This document shows, piece after piece, positions 45,753 through 54,821 of a DNA stretch of 64,000 nucleotides. Under the pieces are notes generated by a model that worked only from the letters and a program-made list of their open reading frames with translations, had not been told where the DNA came from and searched no databases. The translations under genes were made by a program, and so were the position numbers. Origin of the DNA: an uncultured Niabella sp. (lineage in GTDB: Bacteria > Bacteroidota > Bacteroidia > Chitinophagales > Chitinophagaceae); NCBI GenBank assembly GCA_934486785.1, contig CAKSQK010000002.1:1-64000 (forward strand), given 5' to 3'. The number at the start of each line of letters is the position of its first letter. Position 1 is the stretch's first letter.

Positions 45753-48569
45753 CTATTTCTCCGGTCTTAAAACGGCGGTAACCCTGTTCTTACCGCTGAA
45801 TATTTTATTTGCTGCATCCTGCACGCTTTGCTCTGTTAATGCGTTCACATATTTTTCGTAATTAAGAAAGCGGTCAACATCCCTGTTCTCAACCCTTGAG
45901 CTTAAAATATAGCTCAGCCATGTACCATTTTGCTTCATGGCTGTACGGTTGCTTTCTATCCATTGCAATTTTACCTTATTCAGGTTGTCTTTTGAAGGGC
46001 CTTTTGCTTTAATACTTTCAATTTCCTGGTTCATTGCTTTTATTAAAGTATCAATTTTATCAGGGCCTGTTGGCAATTGAATAAAGGCAGAATAGTTTTG
46101 ATAAGGATATTTATTCAGGCCAATACTTGTGCCGCCGCCATAAATGCCCTGTATCTTCTCGCGTAATTCTTCAATCACTCTTATATTCAACACTTCACTT
46201 ACTGCTGAAGCACGCAAAGCTAAATCTTCGCTATAGGGTATTTCCCCCGTGATCATAGACAGGATAAGGCTTTTATCGGCCTGGCCTTTGTTCACGTTCA
46301 GTTCTTTCACACCTTTTACGGGCCGCAGGCCATTATCTTTATAGCTGAATGTATTTTTAACTGATGGCAACCCTCCAATGTATTTTTCAACCAAAGGTTT
46401 CAGCGTTGCTTCATCAATACTGCCCACAAATACGAAGTTCATACCGTAAGCATTGCCAAATCTTTCTTTATAAATGGCCAGGGCACGGTTCATGTCTACC
46501 TTATCAAAATACTCAGGCCTGGGCACACCAATTGGCGCCAGCGGGTGATTGTTGTAAACTGTTTTTAGCAACGTATCAATAAAAACGTTTTGCGGATCGG
46601 CCAGCAGGAAGGCCAGTTGCGATTTGTTTCTTTGAACAAAGGTCTTGAACAACGCTTCATCTACCCTTGGAGACGTGGCTTTTAAATACAATAACTGCAA
46701 CATGGTTTCCAGGTCTTTCACACTGCTGTTACCTGTAAAGCCATCTGTCGTAGCGCCAAAAGAAGCGCCGGCACTGGCCACTTTACCCGCCATCACCTTT
46801 TGCAGATCGGTGGGAGAAAATGCGCCAAAGCCCATGGCATTGATCACATTTAAAGCATAGGCGGCATTGTATTTATCTGCTACGCCGTAATTACTGGTAC
46901 CGCCAAACCTGCGGGCGCCCATCAGTATTTCATCATTTTTAAAATCTGTTTTTTTAAAGGTAACGGTCGTTCCGTTACTCAGCGTCCAGGTTTTGGTACC
47001 AAGTTTTGCGTCAGCCGTTTCTTTAATGATCTTGCCGGGCACCGGCTCATTTGCCAGCAACTTTGTAGCAATTAATTTTTCTTCGTAAGGCTTAATGTCT
47101 TTTCCGGCCGCGGCAGTGGCAATACTAATAAGACTTTCAGCCTGTGGCAGGTTGTTTGTTTCAGGGCCTGTCATTGATACAAAAAACTGCGGCGTTTTTT
47201 CAAGCAGCTTTGATACTTCGTTCAAATCTGTTAGCGTAATTTGCGGTATCAGGGCCTTATAATAAGCATATTCCATTTCAATGCCGGGTATAGGTTCCTG
47301 CTCCAAAAAGTTGCGTATGTATTCGCCCACATAATTGGCCGACTCTGTTTTTTCGCGCTCGTTATAAGCTTTTTCCATGGCAGCCAGCATGCTCATTTTA
47401 GCTCTGCTCAATTCGGTTTCAGTAAAACCAAAGCGCCTGGCGCGTTCAATCTCTTCCATTAAGGCATTCAGGCCTTTTTGTGCAGCATCGGCAGTGGCAA
47501 TGGCAGCACCGGCATTAAACTGGTCGTAGCCCCGGGCATAACTGTGAAAATAAGTATAGCCAAATACAAAAGGCGGATTTTCTTTTTGTGTCAGTTCAGC
47601 CAAGCGCTGGTTGAGCAGCGAAGTATAAATACTTTTTAAAATATCATTTTTATAACCACCCACAGTTGTAGCCTGCTTTGAGGGAAAGGCGCTGTAAGCA
47701 ACAGAAACCATGTAATTGGTAGCTTCTTTATCCGTTACCACCTTGGCAGTATTTTCGGTATAAGCCGGCACTTCGGTATCTGTTCTGGGCCTTGAACTGG
47801 CAGGATTTTTCAGGCCGCTGAAATGTTTTTTGATCATTTCTTCAGCCTTTGCTGCCGGCACGTCTCCCACAACAATTACAGCCATCAGGTCTGGCCGGTA
47901 CCAGTCTTTATAATACCTGCGAATGGCATCGGGCTTAAAATTTTTAATTATAGAATCAAGGCCTATAGGCAGGCGGTCTGCATATTTACTTCCCGCAAAA
48001 AGATGCGGATAGGTTTTGCGAAACATGCGGTCTTCAGCGCCCTTGCCCAGGCGGCTTTCTTCTAAGATCACTGCGCGTTCGCTCTCAATATCCTCATCCA
48101 GAAAGGTGATCTGGTGCGCCCAGTCCTGCAGCACCTGGAAACCTTTTTCAAGATTACCCGGCTGGTCTGTTGGTATGGGTAGAATATATACAGTTTCATC
48201 AAAGCTGGTGTAAGCATTCAGGTCGTTGCCAAATGCCACACCAATGCTTTGCAAAAAACTGACGATCTCGTTTTTCTTAAAATTTTTTGTTCCGTTAAAC
48301 GCCATGTGTTCGGCCATGTGTGCCAGCCCCTGCTGGTCATCGTCCTCCTGTATGGAGCCTGCATTTACCACCAGGCGCAGCTCTACTTTTTGCTCGGGTT
48401 TCTTGTTTTCCCGGATGTAATAGGTGAGGCCGTTTTCCAGCTTTCCTATTTTTACTTTAGGATCTACGGGTAATTTATCAGTTAAGTTTACCTGGGCTGT
48501 AGCAGCCATGCCTGCGAGTAAGAACAGCGCAAACAGCAGCCTGGTTTTCAACAGGTTAATTGTAGCCAT
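45753..48569 (-). CDS. M16-family zinc metallopeptidase (insulinase/PqqL type), secreted
   Basis: The 938-residue protein carries a signal peptide (LLFALFLLAGMAATAQ). The N-terminal M16 domain has the inverted zinc motif HMAEH at residues 84-88 (GLAHMAEHMAFNGT), with the downstream Glu region EESRLGKGAEDRMF. An inactive second M16 pair fills the C-terminal half (LEK-type helices, ERFGNAYGMNFVFVGSIDEATLKPLVEKYIGGLP). Two-part M16 enzymes of this size are usually periplasmic or outer-membrane peptidases. Substrate is unknown. It is transcribed opposite to the thiolase gene. Confidence 0.93.
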   Translation of the reverse strand: MATINLLKTRLLFALFLLAGMAATAQVNLTDKLPVDPKVKIGKLENGLTYYIRENKKPEQKVELRLVVNAGSIQEDDDQQGLAHMAEHMAFNGTKNFKKNEIVSFLQSIGVAFGNDLNAYTSFDETVYILPIPTDQPGNLEKGFQVLQDWAHQITFLDEDIESERAVILEESRLGKGAEDRMFRKTYPHLFAGSKYADRLPIGLDSIIKNFKPDAIRRYYKDWYRPDLMAVIVVGDVPAAKAEEMIKKHFSGLKNPASSRPRTDTEVPAYTENTAKVVTDKEATNYMVSVAYSAFPSKQATTVGGYKNDILKSIYTSLLNQRLAELTQKENPPFVFGYTYFHSYARGYDQFNAGAAIATADAAQKGLNALMEEIERARRFGFTETELSRAKMSMLAAMEKAYNEREKTESANYVGEYIRNFLEQEPIPGIEMEYAYYKALIPQITLTDLNEVSKLLEKTPQFFVSMTGPETNNLPQAESLISIATAAAGKDIKPYEEKLIATKLLANEPVPGKIIKETADAKLGTKTWTLSNGTTVTFKKTDFKNDEILMGARRFGGTSNYGVADKYNAAYALNVINAMGFGAFSPTDLQKVMAGKVASAGASFGATTDGFTGNSSVKDLETMLQLLYLKATSPRVDEALFKTFVQRNKSQLAFLLADPQNVFIDTLLKTVYNNHPLAPIGVPRPEYFDKVDMNRALAIYKERFGNAYGMNFVFVGSIDEATLKPLVEKYIGGLPSVKNTFSYKDNGLRPVKGVKELNVNKGQADKSLILSMITGEIPYSEDLALRASAVSEVLNIRVIEELREKIQGIYGGGTSIGLNKYPYQNYSAFIQLPTGPDKIDTLIKAMNQEIESIKAKGPSKDNLNKVKLQWIESNRTAMKQNGTWLSYILSSRVENRDVDRFLNYEKYVNALTEQSVQDAANKIFSGKNRVTAVLRPEK

Positions 48570-48624
48570 ATACTATTTTTTAGAATGAGAAATATTGATT
48601 CAGTCAGATTTAATTCCAGCAAAA

Positions 48625-49293
48625 TTAAGCAATCAGGCCTTCCACCACGATGACAATTTCACCTTTAACCGTTTTTTGAGAAAAATAATCTGCAACCTCC
48701 TGCAAAGTTCCCCTTTTATTTTCTTCAAATATTTTGGTCAGTTCGCGGCTTACGCTGCATTGGCGGTGCGGGCCAAAGTATGTTGCCAGGTCTTTGAGGG
48801 TTTTTACAAGGCGCATGGGTGATTCGTAAAACACCATGGTGCGCTCTTCTGCCTTTAGTTTTTCAAGCAACGTGTGGCGGCCTTTTTTTAAGGGAAGAAA
48901 GCCCTCAAAGCAGAAGCGATTGGTGGGAATGCCGCTATTGACCAGCGCCGGCACAAAAGCCGTGGCGCCCGGCAGCGAGATGACGGTTATATTATTTTTC
49001 ACACATTCGCGAACCAGCAAAAACGCAGGATCTGAAATACCGGGAGTACCGGCATCGGTTACCAGAGCCATTTTTTTACCATGAGCCAACTGGTCAGTTA
49101 AATGCTGCAGAATTTTATGCTCGTTGTGTTGGTGATACGGCGTCAGCGCTTTGGTAATGTTGTAATGATTGAGCAGGTGCGCCGTGGTGCGGGTATCTTC
49201 AGCCAGGATCACATCCACTTCCTGCAACACCTCCAGCGCGCGCAGCGTAATGTCTTTTAAATTACCGATGGGTGTGGGAACCAGATAAAGCAT
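48625..49293 (-). CDS. rsmI: 16S rRNA (cytidine(1402)-2'-O)-methyltransferase RsmI
   Basis: The 222-residue SAM-dependent enzyme of the tetrapyrrole methylase fold starts LYLVPTPIGNLKDITLRALEVL. It shows DVILAEDTRTTAHLLNHY, ALVTDAGTPGISDPAFLLV and FYESPMRLVKTLKDL, all RsmI signatures. It methylates the 2'-OH of C1402 in 16S rRNA. Length is slightly shorter than E. coli RsmI, without a long C-terminal domain. Confidence 0.95.
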   Translation of the reverse strand: MLYLVPTPIGNLKDITLRALEVLQEVDVILAEDTRTTAHLLNHYNITKALTPYHQHNEHKILQHLTDQLAHGKKMALVTDAGTPGISDPAFLLVRECVKNNITVISLPGATAFVPALVNSGIPTNRFCFEGFLPLKKGRHTLLEKLKAEERTMVFYESPMRLVKTLKDLATYFGPHRQCSVSRELTKIFEENKRGTLQEVADYFSQKTVKGEIVIVVEGLIA

Positions 49294-49330
49294 GAAAGAT
49301 GTTTGATAAAAAATTTTCTTTGCGGCACTT

Positions 49331-50071
49331 CTACTGACTGGTTTTAGCAGGTTTAAAAATCAGAGACAATAAGATGTACACTATAAATATTACCGGTACG
49401 GAAGCCCACTGCAAAATTATAACAGCAGTCAACCCAATAACCAACAGCAACAACTTATCCTGGTTATCTTTTAAATTTTTGCTTTTAAACTTCATGCTCA
49501 TCATGGGGATGTTACTGACCATTAAATAGCTTATTAGCAGTATGAGTGCATAAATGATAAAAATATTGCTGTATAAAGATTCAATATCCCACCTGCCTAC
49601 CCGCGCAAGCGGTAACGAAGCAATAATAAGGCCGGCAGCAGGAATGGGTATGCCTTTGAAATAATACCGCTGTTCATTATCTAAATTGAATTTTGCCAAG
49701 CGCCAGGCGCCGGCACAGGGCAATATAAAAGCTGGCAATTGAAACCAAAAAGGATCTTCAATTTGCGGATTTTGAGAAAGAGCCATTTCAAGCATTTTAT
49801 AAAGGATCATTCCCGGCGCCACCCCAAAACTTACCACATCAGCCAGAGAGTCCAGTTGCCCACCCATTTCCGATGTGGCATTGAACAGGCGCGCCACGAA
49901 CCCGTCCAAAAAATCAATCAAGGCAGATAAAAAAATAAAAAAACAGCCCAGCATGAGCGATATGCCTGTGAAATTGAGGTTGCCACCCGGGTTGTATTGC
50001 AGAATGAGCACGATGGCAATGCATCCAAACAAAAGATTGAGAAGCGTGAATAAATTGGGAATTTGTTTCAT
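49331..50071 (-). CDS. pssA: CDP-diacylglycerol-serine O-phosphatidyltransferase
   Basis: The 246-residue membrane enzyme starts KQIPNLFTLLNLLFGCIAIV. The CDP-alcohol phosphotransferase motif is ALIDFLDGFVARLFNATSEMGGQLDSLADVVSFGVAP (Asp-rich, D-G-x2-A-R-x-N variant). Six or more hydrophobic segments follow. It makes phosphatidylserine, the precursor of phosphatidylethanolamine. A psd gene is not in the window. A Shine-Dalgarno-led two-codon minigene lies about 100 nt upstream of its start codon. Confidence 0.93.
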   Translation of the reverse strand: MKQIPNLFTLLNLLFGCIAIVLILQYNPGGNLNFTGISLMLGCFFIFLSALIDFLDGFVARLFNATSEMGGQLDSLADVVSFGVAPGMILYKMLEMALSQNPQIEDPFWFQLPAFILPCAGAWRLAKFNLDNEQRYYFKGIPIPAAGLIIASLPLARVGRWDIESLYSNIFIIYALILLISYLMVSNIPMMSMKFKSKNLKDNQDKLLLLVIGLTAVIILQWASVPVIFIVYILLSLIFKPAKTSQ

Positions 50072-50211
50072 GTGCTTATTCTTTTATGCGCCGCTTTGCG
50101 GCTAATTTTTATGGTCACATGTAATACGCCATGCCGATGGTTATCGGGATGGTACAATTTTTTGTTGATGACTATTTCATTGTTTTCCTCCTTAAATAAA
50201 AGTGAATGCGC

Positions 50212-51507
50212 CTATGCCCTGCCGCTCATCAGCCTTTCAATATCATCAGCTTCTATGGGAATATTCTTCATAAGATCAATGTTCCCGGTTTTGGTAAGCC
50301 AGAAATTATTTTCGATTCTGATGCCTGTTTGTTCTTCTTCTACATAAATACCAGGCTCAATTGTTAACAGCATGCCCGGCTGTAACGGTGAGCGAAAGGG
50401 GCCCAGGTCGTGCACATCCACACCCAGATGATGCGAAATACCATGATATAAATACTTTCGGAAAGCCCTGTTTTCGGGATCTTCATTTTTTACATCGGCC
50501 CGCGTGAGCAGCCCCAGCTTTATAAATTCTTTTGTAGCCTGCGTTCCTGCTTTTTCAGTATAATCTATTAGCGTAATGCCCGGTTTTAAAATAGATGCGC
50601 AGTAGCGGTGAATTCTTAAACAGGCATTGTACAGATCTTTTTGGCGTTTGGTAAACCTGCCGTTTACAGGTACCGTGCGGGAAAGATCGGCATTGTAACC
50701 TCCGTATTCAGCGCCAAAATCCATCAGTATCAAATCTCCGTCTTTACATTGCTGATTATTGTTAATGTAATGTAAGATCCTTGCATTGTCCCCGCTTGCA
50801 ATAATGCTGCTGTATCCTTCGCGTGTGGCGCGGTTACTAAGAAATGAATGAACGATCTCGGCTTCAATTTCATACTCCCACACGCCGGGCTTTATAAAGC
50901 CAAGCAGGCGGCGAAAAGTTTTATCTGTAATATCAATCGCCTGTTTTACCACTTCCACTTCGTCGGCTGTTTTAACAGCGCGCAAAGCCAGCATAATGGG
51001 CGCGAGACGTACATAATTATGCAGCGGGTATCGCTTTTTCATTTCGGCAATGTAGCGGTACTGCCTTGTTTCCAAAAACACGCCCTGGCGGTCGTGCTCG
51101 TTTGTGTCAAGATAAATATTTTCGGCAGCATGGATCCAGGTTTGTAAAAGCGCGGGCAGCGCATCTGCCCAAATAATGGTTTTAACGCCGCTCATGGCGG
51201 TAGCCTCGTTGGCGCGTAATCTTTTGCCATCCCATTTTTCCTTTAGTTCATTGGGGCGAACAAGCACCAGTACCTCTTTGTATTTGGGGTCTGGATTATC
51301 AGGAAAAAAGATCATCATCGTATCTTCCTGCCTGATGCCGGTAAGCCAGAACAGGTTGCTGTTTTGTTTAAAGCGGTGCAGCGCATCACTGTTTTCGGGC
51401 ACTTCGTCGTTAGAAAGAAAAATTGCGATAGACTTTTTTTGCAGTTTGGAAACAAAACGTTTGCGGTTTTGAATAAATATTTTGGGGTTCAGCGGTAAAT
51501 ATTTCAT
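50212..51507 (-). CDS. Aminopeptidase P family protein (Xaa-Pro aminopeptidase)
   Basis: I choose the ATG at 51507 (MKYLPLNPK). The roughly 431-residue protein has an N-terminal aminopeptidase P domain (about 1-150, RKRFVSKLQKKSIAIFLSN) and a C-terminal M24 pita-bread domain. Metal-binding blocks are DLILMDFGAEYGGYNADLSRT, HHLGVDVHD and MLLTIEPGIYVEEEQTGIRIENNF. It removes an N-terminal residue that precedes proline. Length and layout match PepP-like enzymes. The dNK terminator lies upstream. Confidence 0.95.
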   Translation of the reverse strand: MKYLPLNPKIFIQNRKRFVSKLQKKSIAIFLSNDEVPENSDALHRFKQNSNLFWLTGIRQEDTMMIFFPDNPDPKYKEVLVLVRPNELKEKWDGKRLRANEATAMSGVKTIIWADALPALLQTWIHAAENIYLDTNEHDRQGVFLETRQYRYIAEMKKRYPLHNYVRLAPIMLALRAVKTADEVEVVKQAIDITDKTFRRLLGFIKPGVWEYEIEAEIVHSFLSNRATREGYSSIIASGDNARILHYINNNQQCKDGDLILMDFGAEYGGYNADLSRTVPVNGRFTKRQKDLYNACLRIHRYCASILKPGITLIDYTEKAGTQATKEFIKLGLLTRADVKNEDPENRAFRKYLYHGISHHLGVDVHDLGPFRSPLQPGMLLTIEPGIYVEEEQTGIRIENNFWLTKTGNIDLMKNIPIEADDIERLMSGRA

Positions 51508-51559
51508 AAACAACATTTAGTTCGTAAAGATAAGCCAAAACATATTTTAAGCATTTTAT

Positions 51560-51590
51560 AAAACAAGATGCCGGTGCTAAGAACCGGCAT
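51560..51590 (-). terminator. Terminator after the deoxynucleoside kinase gene
   Basis: ATGCCGGT (51568-51575) pairs with ACCGGCAT (51583-51590), and the minus strand continues CTTGTTTTAT. Confidence 0.7.
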
Positions 51591-51615
51591 TATAATTTAT
51601 TTGTAAATAAAAATT

Positions 51616-52254
51616 TTAAAACAAGCCATATAACTGCGAGTCTATTTTAGAAATGATCTGGCCAAAGTCTTCTTCGTTTTCTGCAAACTTGTTTTTGTCT
51701 ACATCAATGGTTAGCAGCGGGCCTTCTTTATAATGCTCTATCCATTTATTGTAAAATTCATTCAGCTTTTTCAGGTAATCCAGCCGGATGTTTTCTTCAT
51801 ACTCTCGCCCTCTTTTTTGAATATTGCCCACAAGCGTGGGTACCGAAGCATTCAGGTAAATTAAAAGATCGGGTGGGCGTACCATTGATTTAAGGGTTTG
51901 AAAAAAGTCGTAATAATTATCAAAATCCCTTTTGCTCATCAGCCCCATTTCGTGCAGGTTAGGAGCAAAAATATTGGCATCTTCATAAATGGTACGATCC
52001 TGTATGACGGTTTCAGTACCGCTTTGAATGTCTAACAACTGCTTCAGGCGGCCATTTAAAAAATAGATTTGAAGGTTAAAACTCCAGCGGGGCATGTCCT
52101 CATAAAAATCCATCAGGTAAGGATTGTGATCCACATCTTCAAAATTGGGTATCCACTTATAATGCTTGCTCAACATTTCGGTTAAGGTAGTTTTACCTGC
52201 ACCAATGTTGCCTGCAATTGCTATATGCTTTGGTTTTGATTTTGATTTGGCCAT
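51616..52254 (-). CDS. Deoxynucleoside kinase
   Basis: I use the ATG at 52254 (MAKSKSKPKH). The roughly 212-residue kinase has Walker A GNIGAGKTTL and FEDVDHNPYLMDFYED, then WSFNLQIYFL and QDRTIYEDANIFAPNLHEMG, the deoxynucleoside kinase signature, and a RGREYEENI lid. It phosphorylates deoxyadenosine, deoxyguanosine or deoxycytidine for dNTP salvage. Substrate preference is not clear by sequence. trpS lies upstream on the same strand. Confidence 0.93.
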   Translation of the reverse strand: MAKSKSKPKHIAIAGNIGAGKTTLTEMLSKHYKWIPNFEDVDHNPYLMDFYEDMPRWSFNLQIYFLNGRLKQLLDIQSGTETVIQDRTIYEDANIFAPNLHEMGLMSKRDFDNYYDFFQTLKSMVRPPDLLIYLNASVPTLVGNIQKRGREYEENIRLDYLKKLNEFYNKWIEHYKEGPLLTIDVDKNKFAENEEDFGQIISKIDSQLYGLF

Positions 52255-52336
52255 GTTTATCACTTAATGCTCATGTAATAATGAAGTTGTACTGAACTTC
52301 AAAATAGCTATTCTTTTTTATATGCAACTTATTTTC

Positions 52337-53338
52337 TTAAAAATATTTTAACCCCATTGCTTCACGAACCAGTTGCATAGTCTTATCAGCGTTTTTATTT
52401 GCTTTCTCTGCACCTTCTTCAAGTATGATTTTAAGATAACTTTCATTATTTCTTATATCTCTGGCTCTTTGTCTTATTGGCGAAATGTAAGCGATCATAT
52501 CTTCTGCCAGTTGCTTTTTCATATCACCGTAGCGAATGCAGCAATTGTTATAGTCGGCTTCAAATTTTTCAATTATTTCCTGCGTGCTTACCAGTTTCAT
52601 CAGGTCGAAAATATTAATAATGTAATCAGGCTTAGGAGTGTTTGGTTTTGCCGGGCCCTGGTCTGTTTTTGCTTTCATGATCTTTTTACGCAGCACCTCG
52701 TCATCATCTGAAAGATATAAAGTGGCATTTTGGTTTTCGCTTTTGCTCATTTTTCCCCCGCCATCAAGGCTTGGTACTTTTAATAGCTCACTGCCAAAGT
52801 TAAAAGCTTTAGGTTCGGGCAAAACGTTACCAAACCTATGGTTAAAGCGCTGTGCAAAATTGCGCGTCATTTCAAGATGTTGCTCCTGATCTTTGCCCAC
52901 GGGTACCAGCGTGGCCCGGTGTATTAAAATATCCGAAGCCATCAGCACCGGGTAAGTTAGCAATCCTGCATTCACATTACCAGGTTGCAGCCTTACTTTA
53001 TCTTTAAACGTTGTGGTTTTTTCAAGTTCGCCCTTATAAGCAAGCATGTTCAGGTAAAGGTATAACTCTGACGTTTGTGGTAAATGGCTTTGGCAATATA
53101 ATGCCACTTTTTCAGGGTCAAGTCCGCTGGCAATGTATTCTGAAACCACATGCAACACATTTTCCCGCAGTTCTTTTGTATCAGGATGCGTGGTAAGCGA
53201 GTGCTGGTCGGCTATAAAAAAATAACACTCGTATTCATCCTGCATTTTTACATAATTTCTTAATGCACCGAAATAATTACCTAAATGAAGATTGCCCGTA
53301 GGGCGCACTCCGCTCAATACAATTTCTCTATCTTTCAT
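52337..53338 (-). CDS. trpS: Tryptophanyl-tRNA synthetase
   Basis: I use the ATG at 53338 (MKDREIVLSG). The roughly 333-residue class I synthetase has the HIGH-like motif TGNLHLGNYFG and the KMSKS motif GGGKMSKSENQ. The conserved GKDQEQHLEMTRNFAQRFNHRFG lies between. Length matches bacterial TrpRS (about 330). It attaches tryptophan to tRNA-Trp. Confidence 0.97.
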   Translation of the reverse strand: MKDREIVLSGVRPTGNLHLGNYFGALRNYVKMQDEYECYFFIADQHSLTTHPDTKELRENVLHVVSEYIASGLDPEKVALYCQSHLPQTSELYLYLNMLAYKGELEKTTTFKDKVRLQPGNVNAGLLTYPVLMASDILIHRATLVPVGKDQEQHLEMTRNFAQRFNHRFGNVLPEPKAFNFGSELLKVPSLDGGGKMSKSENQNATLYLSDDDEVLRKKIMKAKTDQGPAKPNTPKPDYIINIFDLMKLVSTQEIIEKFEADYNNCCIRYGDMKKQLAEDMIAYISPIRQRARDIRNNESYLKIILEEGAEKANKNADKTMQLVREAMGLKYF

Positions 53339-53492
53339 AAGGATGCGAAGATAACAAACCACAAACGAATTGAAATTAGGAATTGATCTATTTGCCGCTT
53401 ATACAGCGCAAACAACAATACGGTAACAAACAAAAAATGGTATTACAATTTTATTACCTGATAAAAGTCATGATTTTATTCTTGCCAAACTT

Positions 53493-53524
53493 TTTGTGAG
53501 AGTTTAAAAAACTCTGTATCTTCG
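53493..53524 (+). promoter_or_regulatory. Putative Bacteroidota-type promoter of the amino-sugar locus
   Basis: TTTG at 53493-53496 and TATCTTCG at 53517-53524 (one mismatch to TAnnTTTG) are separated by 20 nt. This is close to the -33/-7 consensus. It lies about 65 nt before the oxidoreductase start. Confidence 0.6.
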
Positions 53525-53588
53525 GTAACGTAAACGCAAAACGAACGATTTGACTATTATTGTTTACTTCACATAACATACTTTTCAA

Positions 53589-54794
53589 ATGAAAAAGAAT
53601 TTTTCGAGGAGACAATTCCTCACAACCGGAATGATTGGCTTATCAGGACTGGCTATTGCCGGAAATTCGGCGCCATCTATATTCACTCTTTCAGATAAAA
53701 TAAAAATCGGTTTAATTGGTGTAGGGCAGAGAGGTTTGGGGTTGGCAACCGTTATAAAAAATACACCGGGGCTTGCGCTTACAGCCTGCTGTGATTTGAT
53801 TCCCGGGAATTTAGCTGCCGGTATGAAGCTATCCGCACCAAATAGTAAAAGTTATAACGACTACCGAAAACTGCTGGAAGATAAAAATGTGGATGCTGTA
53901 GTGATCGCCACCCCGCTATATCTTCACTACCCTATGGCAATGGATGCGCTGAAAGCCAACAAGCACATCTATATTGAAAAAACAATGACCTATGACATTG
54001 TGCAGGCTTTAAACATTGTTAAGGAAGTAAAAAAACATCCAAAACTGGTTTTTCAGGTAGGACACCAGTACAGGTATTACGACATGTACCCAAAAATTAA
54101 AACTTACATTGCAAACGGTTTAATCGGCAAGGTTACACATTTTGAATCGCAATACAACCGCAACTCCAACTGGAGGAGGCCCGTGCCAGCAGGTTATACC
54201 GATAAGCAAATCAACTGGAGAATGTATAAAGAATATTCTGGCGGTGTATTGGCAGAGCTCTCTGCCCACCAGATAGATGTTGTGAACTGGCTGACAGACA
54301 GCAGGCCCGAAAAAGTAATGGCAATGGGCGATGTGAATTACTGGAAGGATGGCAGAACAACATTCGATAATGTTCGCGCGATTTACGAATATCCCGGCGG
54401 CATTAAATCAAGCGTCACCTCTATACTCAGCAACCAGTACAATAGCTACATAACACGCATTTTAGGCAGCGAAGGTACAATTGAAATGGGCAGAGATTTT
54501 GCAAAACTTTACATGGAACCTAAGAAAAAAGAATTAGCAATTGTAGATGGTGTAACCGGTGCAACCAAAGAAGCGCTGGAAAAAGGTGAAGGTATTAAAA
54601 TTTATACTGACCGCGAAGGTATTGAACCAACCGTTTATGCCATGAAAGCTTTTGAAGATAGCATCCGAAAAGGGCAAAAAGCTACCTGTAATGAAATTAC
54701 AGGAAAAGATGTGGCCATAGCCGTTCATTTAGGCAACAAATCCACAGAAACCGGAAATACTGAATACTGGAAACCCGAATATTCTATAGTTTAA
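53589..54794 (+). CDS. Tat-exported Gfo/Idh/MocA family oxidoreductase
   Basis: The 401-residue protein starts with a Tat signal (SRRQFLTTG, twin Arg at 7-8). The Rossmann domain begins KIGLIGVGQRGLGLA, an NAD-binding motif. The substrate domain has the catalytic-like pair EKTMTYDI (Lys at about 131) and GGVLAELSAHQIDVVNWL (His at about 225). The family oxidises sugars in the cytosol or, as here, acts in the periplasm, often in sugar-degradation loci. GH109-type glycosidases share this fold and could be an alternative. It is the first gene of the amino-sugar cluster. Confidence 0.88.
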   Translation: MKKNFSRRQFLTTGMIGLSGLAIAGNSAPSIFTLSDKIKIGLIGVGQRGLGLATVIKNTPGLALTACCDLIPGNLAAGMKLSAPNSKSYNDYRKLLEDKNVDAVVIATPLYLHYPMAMDALKANKHIYIEKTMTYDIVQALNIVKEVKKHPKLVFQVGHQYRYYDMYPKIKTYIANGLIGKVTHFESQYNRNSNWRRPVPAGYTDKQINWRMYKEYSGGVLAELSAHQIDVVNWLTDSRPEKVMAMGDVNYWKDGRTTFDNVRAIYEYPGGIKSSVTSILSNQYNSYITRILGSEGTIEMGRDFAKLYMEPKKKELAIVDGVTGATKEALEKGEGIKIYTDREGIEPTVYAMKAFEDSIRKGQKATCNEITGKDVAIAVHLGNKSTETGNTEYWKPEYSIV

Positions 54795-54821
54795 TCTTTA
54801 ATCAACAAAACATTTTTTTTA

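Noticed and set aside
50072..50211. Minus-strand frame continuing after the aminopeptidase P stop codon
   Set aside because: It has no start codon and no recognisable similarity; read as intergenic.
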